Source: Ramlibacter sp. (lineage in GTDB: Bacteria; Pseudomonadota; Gammaproteobacteria; Burkholderiales; Burkholderiaceae_C). From it: a stretch of 64,000 nucleotides of DNA. Location of the stretch: the NCBI GenBank assembly GCA_019635415.1, contig JAHBZN010000002.1, positions 1-64,000 on the forward strand, read 5' to 3'. Shown here one piece after another: positions 20,501 through 27,611 of the stretch (positions are counted from its first letter, which is position 1; each line of letters starts with the position of its first letter). A program made the position numbers and the translations under genes. The notes beneath the pieces were generated by a model that worked only from the letters and a program-made list of their open reading frames with translations, had not been told where the DNA came from and ran no database searches.

Positions 20501-20734
20501 GCGGCTGATGCTCGTAGTGCGGCTGTGATTTCTCGCGAGCGGAGCAATCGGATTGCTGAATGTAGGGCATTGATCATGTTGGCTGACGCGCTTGCGCGAA
20601 GTTCCGACGAAGCCAGTTTGCGCGAAGCACCGGTTGTTCTTGAGCAAGCTCATGGCCTATTTGTTCTTACTGGAGTTCGTCTTTTCGAGCCGTTGCTTGC
20701 AGGTGCGCAAGCGTCTCTCAGCCGACACACTTGA
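17549..20734 (+). CDS. zinc-ribbon / class III cyclase-homology / AAA ATPase regulator
   Basis: A 1061-residue multidomain protein. The N-terminus carries paired zinc-ribbon motifs (CPAC, CESC, CAAC, CGGC in the first 48 residues). A class III cyclase domain spans about 65-230, with ILFADIVSSTEH and RTLGDGVMAVFG holding both metal Asp residues. The usual Asn of the NxAAR motif is His (AIHLASR) and the base-contact Lys is Arg. An AAA/STAND ATPase follows with Walker A AAPGTGKS near 287-294 and FEDLHWLDD near 417. The remaining roughly 450 residues look like TPR helices. It probably acts as a large sensory switch; cyclase activity is uncertain. It lies 24 bases after the protease. Confidence 0.88.
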   Translation: MQCPACAAANPGTNRFCESCGGSLTQICAACGYECGPAARFCGGCGSALKQTSPLQPPAAPASSWGELKLATILFADIVSSTEHIAGLDAEQAMEHLRPAIARMCGAIESFGGTVVRTLGDGVMAVFGVPRALEGHASLACEAALAMQDAFKGHQSRFAIRVGLHSGQVASDPQSADAGIGGGIHGQAIHLASRVVALAEPGGVCLTSACLALVRPACDVLPMGAHVLKGIAEPVEVHALLRMKAAHESAPFHQVQHSSFRGRKRELATLQDSLRRAEAGLGAAVGLCAAPGTGKSRLCQEFSAWCRDQNVPVYEVRTPLYGHATPLQPILTLLRTCFFQIKATDTDPAAKKSISDGLSKTGVATADDCALFNEFLGVAEPEDAPCALQPKERRARLLTLVRELVRQGNSETFVIVFEDLHWLDDASEEFLSVLVEAVERARILMVLNYRPEFQAPWLSLAHFHQINLPHLTGEETEGLVRELLESHPDLLDAFSLIVERSAGNPFFAEELVHSLVESRVLSSVPGGAKPSLDLIAQALPPTVQAVIGERIDRLVVSQKTLLHICAVIGKEIPLPVLERVAVYLADRLDNELDGLCEAELLQLLREIAGGRRFVFRHPLIQEVAYSTQLKARRSSLHAAVAAAIESQYRNKPDEFAALIAYHYEAAGRFVDAAHHEARAAQWLGATNSTEAMRHWRKAHALLQDQPRSPEIDRLRVRIGSGFVYLGWREGLRPNEVQQIVRETIELATEVDSRLIQLLYLAEGRILQGTGGPADDYVQNIKKAIAIAPSTVDVGRTATMHAALSHAYSWAGLLEEGLAANDIALKGVMAIDRLDREFFGFDLKQWILGIRTRLLVRMTRFEEAKQCLRVLLDSISPAHDPVIRQVAHCLHLELALGEGDIQVAHEEAERMVGISRINPNAYTKTVSLWARGLALTASDEFDEASACFVEALEMIRSTGVAVEFEAEALSSLAECRLRAGDLSKAAADARSAAVISRERSNRIAECRALIMLADALARSSDEASLREAPVVLEQAHGLFVLTGVRLFEPLLAGAQASLSRHT

Positions 20735-20752
20735 TCTTGCGCCGAGTTTGCG

Positions 20753-21397
20753 TCAGGGTTGAATTGATCCGATTACGGTAAATTCCCGCATGCCGTAATT
20801 GGGAATCAAAGTCATGGAGGATTGCAGCTCTTCTGTGCAGAAAGTCATCCAGACTTCGGGTCGAGTGAAGTAGAGCTCTGTCGGGTGATCCGTGGCGGAT
20901 TCCGACTGCATTAGGAAGTTTGCCGCATACCCGTAGCGACTCATTGAACGCATGTGCGTGAGGGCAGTTCGCACATGCCGTGTCCAGGTGACATCTGTTT
21001 GGTCGAGTTTGACGTTGAAAGTCCCACTGGCAATTGAGTAGTCTGCGAGGCGGTGAAGTCTGTCCCCGACTCTGAATTCGGCGTTGGTAGCGTCCGACCA
21101 AAGTGTCCGCGCCTGCCGAATCATGGCTTCGCAGAGGTCCACTCCAACGTAATTGATATCCCTTCCTTGAAATCTGCGGCGCAGGAACGGAAGTAGCGCT
21201 CCGTATCCGCAGCCCAGGTCATTGATGGAGAAAGACGCGGACAAGTTGCCTATGACTTTCAGCAACTGAACGAAGCGCAGCTCTTGAGTTGGCTCACATG
21301 ACCAGTCAACACCTAGAGGTGTAGGGCCATACCGGTTGATCTTTTCGGTGTAGTACCGAGCTACCTCAGCTTGCGACTCCCTGCGGCTATAGATCAT
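20753..21397 (-). CDS. class I SAM-dependent methyltransferase
   Basis: A 214-residue Rossmann-fold methyltransferase. Motif I is INDLGCGYGALLPFL near residues 57-71, followed by VGVDLCEAMI as the acidic loop that binds SAM ribose. The acceptor is unknown. The gene converges on the large cyclase/AAA gene with 18 bases between stops. It lies downstream of the unrecognised 161-residue gene on the same strand with a 43-base gap, so the two may form a small operon. Base composition is visibly less GC-rich than the flanks, consistent with acquired DNA. Confidence 0.83.
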   Translation of the reverse strand: MIYSRRESQAEVARYYTEKINRYGPTPLGVDWSCEPTQELRFVQLLKVIGNLSASFSINDLGCGYGALLPFLRRRFQGRDINYVGVDLCEAMIRQARTLWSDATNAEFRVGDRLHRLADYSIASGTFNVKLDQTDVTWTRHVRTALTHMRSMSRYGYAANFLMQSESATDHPTELYFTRPEVWMTFCTEELQSSMTLIPNYGMREFTVIGSIQP

Positions 21398-21440
21398 CCT
21401 GAGCAGTGCAGGGAGCGCGAGTGCGCCCCCTGCAGTTCGA

Positions 21441-21926
21441 CTATTTTGCTTTCGGGTCCAGGCCCAGTGGCAAAGAAACGACCAGATAGTCCTGCTTCAT
21501 GTAAAAGAGTGGACGTGCCTTGTCGGTAATCAGGACGCGGTTGGCATCTTTGGCTGCGTTCAAATCATGAAGCTCAAAGTAAACCGGCAGCGGCTTCTTG
21601 GCGGCGAGATTTCGCACCAGCGCGTCCACAATGGCGGCGTCGCCTGATTTGCCAACGATGTTTGATTTCACTTTGCGGAGACTTCCGAGGTAGCGGTGAA
21701 AGCGGTTTTTTGTCTCCGCATTCGTCATGCCCGTCAGATTGAGTGCTGCGATGCTTGATTCAAAGCTGCGACCGGCTTTGAAGATTTCGAATTCTTTTTG
21801 AAGGGCGACCATTTCGTCCAGCCCGCCGTGGAGTTCTTTGCTCCCCATCGAAGGCGCGAATCTCAAGTTCAATTTCTCTTGCAGGCTACCGACGTAGATG
21901 TCGTGCTCTTTCATGAAAAGACCCAT
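21441..21926 (-). CDS. hypothetical protein, family not recognised
   Basis: A 161-residue soluble-looking protein, Lys-rich, starting MGLFMKEHDIYVGSLQEKL and ending LVVSLPLGLDPKAK. I see no signal peptide, membrane helix or known catalytic motif. AAGGAG six bases before the ATG strongly supports translation. It precedes a methyltransferase on the same strand and sits in a compositionally distinct stretch beside the phhA-hpd operon. It could be the methyltransferase substrate or partner, but nothing in the sequence proves this. Confidence 0.68.
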   Translation of the reverse strand: MGLFMKEHDIYVGSLQEKLNLRFAPSMGSKELHGGLDEMVALQKEFEIFKAGRSFESSIAALNLTGMTNAETKNRFHRYLGSLRKVKSNIVGKSGDAAIVDALVRNLAAKKPLPVYFELHDLNAAKDANRVLITDKARPLFYMKQDYLVVSLPLGLDPKAK

Positions 21927-22072
21927 GCGAAGCTCCTTGAAAAAAATGATTGGGCGCGCTTGTATGTAAAAAATGCAACGCGCCGTAAGGCTTTCGCAGT
22001 TTAGACGCTTGACATTTGATTGTGAAGGCCCCGCGTTGTGCGATTCTCGGTGCGGAATCTGAGAAGTGTCGC
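21927..22072. other. intergenic region between the hypothetical gene and phhA
   Basis: A 146-base, comparatively AT-rich gap between two minus-strand genes. GGCGCG and CGCGCC flank an A-rich loop near 21953-21987 and could form a hairpin at the end of the phhA transcript or near the promoter of the hypothetical gene. No gene is supported. Confidence 0.4.
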
Positions 22073-22897
22073 CTACGCCTCGTCCGCCGCCAACTCCTCC
22101 AACCCCTTCACCCTCTCATACACCGGAGCGAAGTCCGGCGCCGTCATGTCAAACAACTGCTGGAAGCTGTCGATCACAAAGTAGGTCTGCTGATAGGTGT
22201 CGATCTTGTACCGGGTGCGCATGGTGCGCTCCAGATTGAGCGGCATCCGATGGGGCTCTGGGCTGTTGATGGCGTATTGAAGCTCGCCGGATGAACTCAG
22301 AATGCCGGCGCCGTAGACGCGCAACCCCTCCGATTGGCGGATGAGGCCGAATTCAATCGTGTACCAGTACAGCCGGCTCAGCAGCTCGCAGGCGCCGAGT
22401 TCGTGGGCTTTCAGGCCGCCCTGGCCATACCGCTGCACGTAGTCGGCAAACACCGGGTTGAACAACAAGGGGACGTGGCCAAACAGATCATGGAACACGT
22501 CCGGCTCGACGATGTAGTCGAACTCCTCCGGCTTGCGGATCCAGTCTGTCACGGGGAACTTACGGTTGGCCAGCAGCGTGAAAAATGGCACCTCGGGGAT
22601 CAGCCCCGGCACGCCGACGACTTCCCAGCCTGTCGCTTTCAGCAGGCGCTCGTTGATTTCTTCGAATCGGGGTATCCGGTCGCGCGCGCCGAGAGACGGC
22701 AAGGCGGCAATGAATTCGTCGCAGGCCAGGCCGGGCAGCAGGGCCGCCTGGCGCTCGTACAGCCTGCGGTAGGTGTCGTGGTCAGCGGCGGTGTAGGCAG
22801 CGTAGTCCTGGGGGCAGGTGTAATCCGTCCCAGCCCGCGCATAGTCGCCACGGGGTGGGCGATCGCTGGCGCCGTAGACGACGGGTTCGACGGCCAT
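22073..22897 (-). CDS. phhA: phenylalanine 4-monooxygenase
   Basis: A 274-residue, tetrahydrobiopterin- and Fe(II)-dependent hydroxylase converting phenylalanine to tyrosine. The iron-binding facial triad is clear: PDVFHDLFGHVPLL supplies two His near residues 133 and 138, and TIEFGLI supplies the Glu near 178. The length is typical of the monodomain bacterial enzyme, with no N-terminal regulatory extension. It starts five bases after the hpd stop, so hpd-phhA form an operon feeding phenylalanine carbon into the homogentisate path. The pterin carbinolamine dehydratase gene phhB is not in the window. Confidence 0.96.
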   Translation of the reverse strand: MAVEPVVYGASDRPPRGDYARAGTDYTCPQDYAAYTAADHDTYRRLYERQAALLPGLACDEFIAALPSLGARDRIPRFEEINERLLKATGWEVVGVPGLIPEVPFFTLLANRKFPVTDWIRKPEEFDYIVEPDVFHDLFGHVPLLFNPVFADYVQRYGQGGLKAHELGACELLSRLYWYTIEFGLIRQSEGLRVYGAGILSSSGELQYAINSPEPHRMPLNLERTMRTRYKIDTYQQTYFVIDSFQQLFDMTAPDFAPVYERVKGLEELAADEA

Positions 22898-22902
22898 GAT
22901 GG

Positions 22903-24033
22903 TCAGGCCTTCTGGGTGCCAAGCACGCCGCGGCGCATCTGGTCGAGTTCCATGGTTTCGAACAGTGCCTTGAAGTTGCCTTCGCCGAAGCCTTCATTGC
23001 CCTTGCGCTGGATGAATTCAAAGAAGATCGGGCCCAACTGGTTCTCGCTGAAGATCTGGAGAAGCAGCTCATCGGGCTTGCCGTCGACGAGAATGTTGCG
23101 CGACTGAAGTCCGGCGATGTCCTCGGTCAGACCCGGGATGCGCTTGGGCAGCAGCTCGTAGTAGGTGTCGCTGGTATTGAGCAGCTTGACGCCATTCATC
23201 TGCAGCGCGTCCACGGTGTCGTAGAGATTGGTGGAGCCCATGGCAATGTGCTGAATGCCCTCGCCGTGGTACCGGTCCAGGTACTCCTGGATCTGCCCCG
23301 ACGTCTCGTTGCCTTCCTCGTTGATGGGAATGCGGATCTTGCCGCAGGGGCTGGTCATGGCCTTGCTCTTGACACCTGTCGCCTGGCCCTCGATGTCAAA
23401 GTAGCGCACCTCGCGGAAGTTGAACAGCCGTTCATAGAAGCCGGCCCACTCTTCCATGCGGCCTCGGTGCACGTTGTGCGTCAGGTGATCGATGTAGGTC
23501 AGGCCGTGGCCTTCGGGGTTGAGCTCCGCGCCCGGCAGGGCTTCGAAGTCCACGTCGAAGAAGCCGATGTTGCCAATGTCCCCGTCTTTTGCGCCGTTCT
23601 TGCCGCGCCACTTGTCGATGAAGTAGATGATGGAGTCGCCAATGCCCTTGATGGCCGGGATGTTCAGTTCGCCCGGGCCGGCGGATTGAGCGTAGCCCCA
23701 GGCACCCAGTGCAATGGCGCGTTCATAAGCGGCCTTGGCGTCCTGAACCCGAAAGGCGATCGCGCAGACGCTGGGGCCGTGCAGGCGGGCAAAGCGTTGG
23801 GCGAAGCTGTCGGGCTCGGCGTTGATGATGAAGTTGATGCCGCCCTGGCGGTAGAGCGTCACGTTCTTGTGACGGTGACGGGCGATGGGCTTGAAGCCCA
23901 TGCGTTCAAAGAGCTCGCCCATGGCCTGGGGATCGGGGGCCGCGTACTCGATGAACTCGAAGCCGTCCGTGCCCATGGGGTTGTCCCAAGTGGTGGACGA
24001 CTGGGTGGCGGTGGTGGGAAGCGGTGCGTTCAC
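22903..24033 (-). CDS. hpd: 4-hydroxyphenylpyruvate dioxygenase
   Basis: A 376-residue Fe(II) enzyme that converts 4-hydroxyphenylpyruvate to homogentisate. It has two vicinal-oxygen-chelate repeats. The iron ligands are the His of YIDHLTHNV, the His of IQHIAMGS and the Glu of GPIFFEFIQRKG near the C-terminus. It is the first gene of the hpd-phhA operon. A plausible -10 element TATAGT lies on the minus strand about 40 bases before the start. The upstream region also shares a decamer with the promoter of an Lrp-type regulator 2 kb away. Confidence 0.96.
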   Translation of the reverse strand: MNAPLPTTATQSSTTWDNPMGTDGFEFIEYAAPDPQAMGELFERMGFKPIARHRHKNVTLYRQGGINFIINAEPDSFAQRFARLHGPSVCAIAFRVQDAKAAYERAIALGAWGYAQSAGPGELNIPAIKGIGDSIIYFIDKWRGKNGAKDGDIGNIGFFDVDFEALPGAELNPEGHGLTYIDHLTHNVHRGRMEEWAGFYERLFNFREVRYFDIEGQATGVKSKAMTSPCGKIRIPINEEGNETSGQIQEYLDRYHGEGIQHIAMGSTNLYDTVDALQMNGVKLLNTSDTYYELLPKRIPGLTEDIAGLQSRNILVDGKPDELLLQIFSENQLGPIFFEFIQRKGNEGFGEGNFKALFETMELDQMRRGVLGTQKA

Positions 24034-24128
24034 GGGGGTGTCTCCAAGTGAGGGGTTGCCTCACTATAGACAGTGCGCCGCTCAGCATTGTTGCGAAATA
24101 CCAGCCCCCTTGAAGGTCGGGACGCATG

Positions 24129-24138
24129 AAAATTGCGC
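24129..24138. repeat. decamer AAAATTGCGC upstream of hpd, first copy
   Basis: AAAATTGCGC, preceded by CATG and followed by CAGATTC, recurs at 26199-26208 preceded by CAT and followed by ATTC. The two copies enclose the lifO-lipase pair. They could be binding half-sites for the Lrp-type regulator or the two ends of an inserted segment. Chance cannot be excluded for ten bases. Confidence 0.4.
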
Positions 24139-24164
24139 CAGATTCAAACGGTCTGCAGCTCTGG

Positions 24165-25130
24165 TCAGCGAATGGGGGCTGATCCCATGCTTTGGCGGCG
24201 CAACGTCAGCGCACCCTCAAGCCGCAATTGCTCCTGTTCGGAAAACAGTCTCTGGCGCAATGAGGCGAGCTGTGCCTCGGTCTGACCGGATTGAGCGTTG
24301 GCGTACTGCGTCAGCCGTGCCTGCCAGTCGGCGTTCTCTCGGTCCAAACGCGCCAGACTGAGCGCCGCTGCGTCGCCGTAGAGCGTTTGGCGGGCCTGAT
24401 AGCGCTCCATTTCGCTGGCGCTCTGGGTGTCAAGGGCGGCGGTCTGGGCCGCCACGGCCAACTGCTGCACCGAGGCTGCCCGGTCCGCGCGCTGCTGCGG
24501 CGTGAGTTCCGCCAGGGTGTCCTGCAGCGCCGCCTGCTTCTGGCTTGCCGTCAGGTCGGGGTTGCGCTCGATTTCGAGGCGGGTGAGCGTGAACCGGTCC
24601 AGCGCTTCTTCCTCGCCAAAGAGGGCGAGATGCTCATGCTCCCCAAAATACTGGCTGCGCAGGCGGTCCCGCGCGTTCAGCGCGGTTCGCAACGCTTGGG
24701 GGTCGCCGGGGTCCCGAGGCGGCTTGATGGCGCCCAGAGCGACCCGGTAGTCCACATAGCGTTCGATCAACGCTGTGGCGCGCGCCAGTTCGTCCGGCCT
24801 GAAATGCCTGGCCAGCACGGCGGACAGTTTGTGCTTCAGGGAGGCCGGTGTGTCGGCCTCGCCAGCCTCGAGCAGGGCGGCTTCGAGCCGATAGCGCAGG
24901 TCGGGCGTCAGGAACGGATCGTCCGCCAGGGGCACCGGGGTCGCGTTCCCTGGTGCGCTGCTGCCCGCCGTGGCGTTTTGCGCTGGGCTGAACTGCGCCG
25001 GTGCTCTGGTGGGGCTGGAAGACCCCGCGGGCGCTGGTGGCTGTCCCGCGCCGGGCCCCAACCACCAACCCCCCAGTCCGGCCATGCCGACCAGGGTCAG
25101 CGCCAGCCAGGCCCGACGTCGCCCGGTCAC
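24165..25130 (-). CDS. lifO: lipase chaperone (foldase) LifO
   Basis: A 321-residue inner-membrane-anchored steric chaperone for the neighbouring lipase. It has one N-terminal transmembrane helix (AWLALTLVGMAGLGGWWLG), a variable Ala/Pro linker to about residue 70, then a long helical domain with two mini-domains, as in known lipase foldases. The family signature RxxFDYxLSAxGE is only loosely recognisable as LRYRLEAALLEAGE. Identity therefore rests on fold-like composition and on the 4-bp overlap with the lipase gene upstream, the classic lipase-foldase arrangement. Confidence 0.86.
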   Translation of the reverse strand: MTGRRRAWLALTLVGMAGLGGWWLGPGAGQPPAPAGSSSPTRAPAQFSPAQNATAGSSAPGNATPVPLADDPFLTPDLRYRLEAALLEAGEADTPASLKHKLSAVLARHFRPDELARATALIERYVDYRVALGAIKPPRDPGDPQALRTALNARDRLRSQYFGEHEHLALFGEEEALDRFTLTRLEIERNPDLTASQKQAALQDTLAELTPQQRADRAASVQQLAVAAQTAALDTQSASEMERYQARQTLYGDAAALSLARLDRENADWQARLTQYANAQSGQTEAQLASLRQRLFSEQEQLRLEGALTLRRQSMGSAPIR

Positions 25131-26065
25131 AGGCCGGCTTGCTTGAGACGGTTGGCGTGCTGACGGTACAGGGTCACCGGATCGACCGAGAACCAGTCGT
25201 GCAGGCCCACCACCTGATTCACTTCGTCCAGGTGGTTTTGCCGGTAGTCGCCCAGATGGGTGCCCAGCCGCGAGGAGCAGGCCGACACCAGGCCGTCATT
25301 GGCCTCACCAAAGACCAGGCTCAGCACGCCCAGCGCGCCGTCGCTCACATCCAGCAGATTGGTCACGGGTTGGGTGCCGGTCCAGGAGTAGTAGCGCACG
25401 CCGTTGACCAGTTCGGCACCACTGCCGCAGCCCGTGGGCAAACCTTGGGGAAAGCGTTGATTGAAGGCGAGTGTGCGCGACGTGGTGAGGGAGTCGAGCG
25501 CCGCGGTGGGCATCTGGGGCAGGCTGGTTCCCCCGGAGCCGAGGTTGATCAGCGCGACGAAAGCCTTGGCGGCATTGTTCGCCAGCGTTTCCGACAACGA
25601 GCCGGGGGGAACCACCCCGCGAAGGATGTCCGCCACACGGGAGCCCTTGTTCACCCCTCCGATCGAGGTCACCGAGGCCACCAGTTGCGGCGCCACGCCT
25701 GCCACATAGCGGATGGTCGGGCCGCCGTGCGAGTGACCGATCAGGTTGACCTTGCTGGCGCCGGTGATGGCCAGAATGTTCTTCACCTGCGCCAGCAACT
25801 GCTCGCCCCTCACCTCGGTGCTGTTGGCGGCCGACACCTGGGCCACAAACACCCGCGCACCGTCCTGCCGCAATGCCGAAGGCACGCCGTAGAAATAGTC
25901 CACCCCCAGGAACGAGTCAAACCCGAAGAGGCCATGCACGAGCACTACGGGGTAGCGGGTTTGGGTATAGCCGGTAGCGGCCTGGGCCGAGGCGCCAGAC
26001 ACCAGGGCCAGGGCCGCGAACACCCAGGCCAGGCGGCGCACCAGGGCGCTGAAAAAACAGGTCAT
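25127..26065 (-). CDS. lipA: secreted triacylglycerol lipase (family I)
   Basis: A 312-residue precursor with a Sec signal peptide (VFAALALVSGASAQA, cleavage near residue 30) and the bacterial family I lipase layout. The oxyanion region is VVLVHGLFGFD, the nucleophile elbow is LIGHSHGG, a late Asp lies in EANDGLVSACSS, and the His in NHLDEVNQVVG. It should hydrolyse triglycerides after export through the periplasm, where the LifO foldase is needed. I start at the ATG at 26065, which has GGAG six bases upstream; a longer frame from 26128 has no export logic. Confidence 0.93.
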   Translation of the reverse strand: MTCFFSALVRRLAWVFAALALVSGASAQAATGYTQTRYPVVLVHGLFGFDSFLGVDYFYGVPSALRQDGARVFVAQVSAANSTEVRGEQLLAQVKNILAITGASKVNLIGHSHGGPTIRYVAGVAPQLVASVTSIGGVNKGSRVADILRGVVPPGSLSETLANNAAKAFVALINLGSGGTSLPQMPTAALDSLTTSRTLAFNQRFPQGLPTGCGSGAELVNGVRYYSWTGTQPVTNLLDVSDGALGVLSLVFGEANDGLVSACSSRLGTHLGDYRQNHLDEVNQVVGLHDWFSVDPVTLYRQHANRLKQAGL

Positions 26066-26198
26066 GAAGGTCTCCAGATTGAAAAAACGAACGATCGTGC
26101 TTTTATTGGAAGGGAATTCTTTCAGCAAGCTGACACGTCGGCATCAGGGCAAACCCGGTACATGTGGGTACCTGATGTGCCAACGAATGGAATTCCAT

Positions 26199-26208
26199 AA
26201 AATTGCGC
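26199..26208. repeat. decamer AAAATTGCGC at the Lrp-type gene, second copy
   Basis: Second copy of the decamer found at 24129-24138. It overlaps the left arm of an inverted repeat (ATTGCG at 26202-26207) at the start of the Lrp-type gene. Confidence 0.4.
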
Positions 26209-26228
26209 ATTCATCCAAATCACGCAAT
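26202..26228. promoter_or_regulatory. inverted repeat at the start of the Lrp-type gene (possible operator)
   Basis: ATTGCG at 26202-26207 and CGCAAT at 26223-26228 are perfect complements separated by 15 bases, and the right arm overlaps the ATG at 26227. Lrp/AsnC proteins often repress their own gene through such sites. The left arm also belongs to a decamer repeated upstream of hpd. Confidence 0.5.
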
Positions 26229-26691
26229 GGACAAGCTCGACAAGGAAATCCTGCGCCGCCTTCAGGCGAATGGCCGCGAAACCTACGACGTGGTGGGCGA
26301 GGAGGTGGGCCTGTCCGCCAGCGCCGTCCTGCGGCGCGTGAAGCGGCTTGAGGATGCCGGCGTGATTGACCGTTACGTGGCCCTGGTGCGGCCCGAGGCC
26401 GTGGGCCTGGGCCTCACGGCCTATCTCAATGTGAGGCTGGAGAAGCACACGGAGAGCCACAAGCGCAACCCCATGGACGTGTTCCGCGCCAGCGTACAGA
26501 CCTGGCCTGAAGTGGTGGAATGTGCTTCGCTCACCGGAGAGATGGACTATCTGCTGCGTGTGGTGGTGGCCGACATGGCGCACTACAGCCGCTTCATCAT
26601 GGACACCTTGCTCAAGCACCCGAGTGTGCAGGATTGCAAGACCAGCTTCGTGCTCGACCGCGTCAAGGCCACCACTGCCCTCCCTTTGTAA
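26227..26691 (+). CDS. Lrp/AsnC-family transcriptional regulator
   Basis: A 154-residue amino-acid-responsive regulator. The N-terminal helix-turn-helix reads MDKLDKEILRRLQANGRETY then DVVGEEVGLSASAVLRRVKR, and a RAM ligand-binding domain follows with VECASLTGEMDYLLRVVVAD near residues 98-117. It is transcribed away from the lipase-lifO and hpd-phhA genes. In view of its family and position it may control tyrosine/phenylalanine catabolism, its own gene, or the lipase. The ATG at 26227 is chosen because MDKLDKEIL matches the family N-terminus; no strong ribosome-binding site is visible. Confidence 0.9.
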   Translation: MDKLDKEILRRLQANGRETYDVVGEEVGLSASAVLRRVKRLEDAGVIDRYVALVRPEAVGLGLTAYLNVRLEKHTESHKRNPMDVFRASVQTWPEVVECASLTGEMDYLLRVVVADMAHYSRFIMDTLLKHPSVQDCKTSFVLDRVKATTALPL

Positions 26692-26790
26692 TCCTTTAAG
26701 GCTCAAACTCGACCTGGAGGGGTCTGCCTAGAACGCGGATCGCGGGATTATTCGGTTTGAGTTACTGGGGAAAACCCGTATATTGATTCC

Positions 26791-27549
26791 ATGGTTGAAG
26801 CCAAGGCCCTCCTCAAGGCATCGCTGGACGCGGGCAGGGACTTCTTTCGCCCGCCCGGGCGGACGGCCGCTGCGCCACCCATGGCCGCCGAGGCGGTGGC
26901 TGACGCCGACAAGCGACCCGCACCGGTGATGGTGCCGATCCGCTCCATCGGGCCGAGCCACCGGGAACGCATCACCGACCACCTCCTGGCGCTGGACCCT
27001 CATGACCGTTACCTGCGCTTTGGCTACGCGGCCAACGACGAGCAGATCCGGCGCTACACCGACAGCCTGCACTTCGAGCGCGACGAAATTTTCGGCATCT
27101 ACAACCGTCGCCTGGAACTGATCGCCATGGCCCACCTGGCCTTCTCCACGGACCCGGACTGCCAGTCGTGCGCCGAATTCGGGGTCTCCGTCGCCAAGAG
27201 CGCGCGCGGACGCGGCTACGGTGCGCGCCTGTTTGACCGGGCAGTCATGCACGCGCGCAACGAGGGGGTGGACCTGATGTTCATCCACGCGCTCAGCGAG
27301 AACACCGCGATGGTCAAGATCGCACGCGGTGCCGGGGCCACGGTCGAGCGCGACGGTTCGGAAACCGAGGCCTACCTGCGCCTGCCGCCCGCCACCATCG
27401 ACAGCCGCATGAGCGAACTGGTGGAGGAGCAGGTGGCGCAAACCGACTACCGGCTCAAGGTCCAGGCCAAGCAGTTCTGGGACTTCCTGAGCGTGGTCCA
27501 GGAAATCCGTCGCGGGGTGCGCGATGCCCGCGACCGGACCGCCCGGTAG
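26791..27549 (+). CDS. GNAT-family N-acetyltransferase
   Basis: A 252-residue protein with a GNAT core at about residues 50-200. The acetyl-CoA pyrophosphate loop is the V-x-x-x-x-RGRGYG segment in FGVSVAKSARGRGYGARLF near 130-148, followed by ALSENTAMVKIARGAGA. A non-conserved N-terminal stretch of about 45 residues and a C-terminal helical tail extend the core. The acceptor, small molecule or protein, cannot be read. The gene stands alone, with 99 bases upstream and 62 downstream. Confidence 0.85.
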   Translation: MVEAKALLKASLDAGRDFFRPPGRTAAAPPMAAEAVADADKRPAPVMVPIRSIGPSHRERITDHLLALDPHDRYLRFGYAANDEQIRRYTDSLHFERDEIFGIYNRRLELIAMAHLAFSTDPDCQSCAEFGVSVAKSARGRGYGARLFDRAVMHARNEGVDLMFIHALSENTAMVKIARGAGATVERDGSETEAYLRLPPATIDSRMSELVEEQVAQTDYRLKVQAKQFWDFLSVVQEIRRGVRDARDRTAR

Positions 27550-27611
27550 GCTGACACCCCTTTCAGCTATCCTAGAGGCCTTTCAACCACCGCACGTCCT
27601 GCACCAAGGCT

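Noticed and set aside
20735..20752. A terminator between the convergent cyclase-AAA and methyltransferase genes.
   Set aside because: Only 18 bases separate the stops and no stable hairpin with a T-run is apparent.
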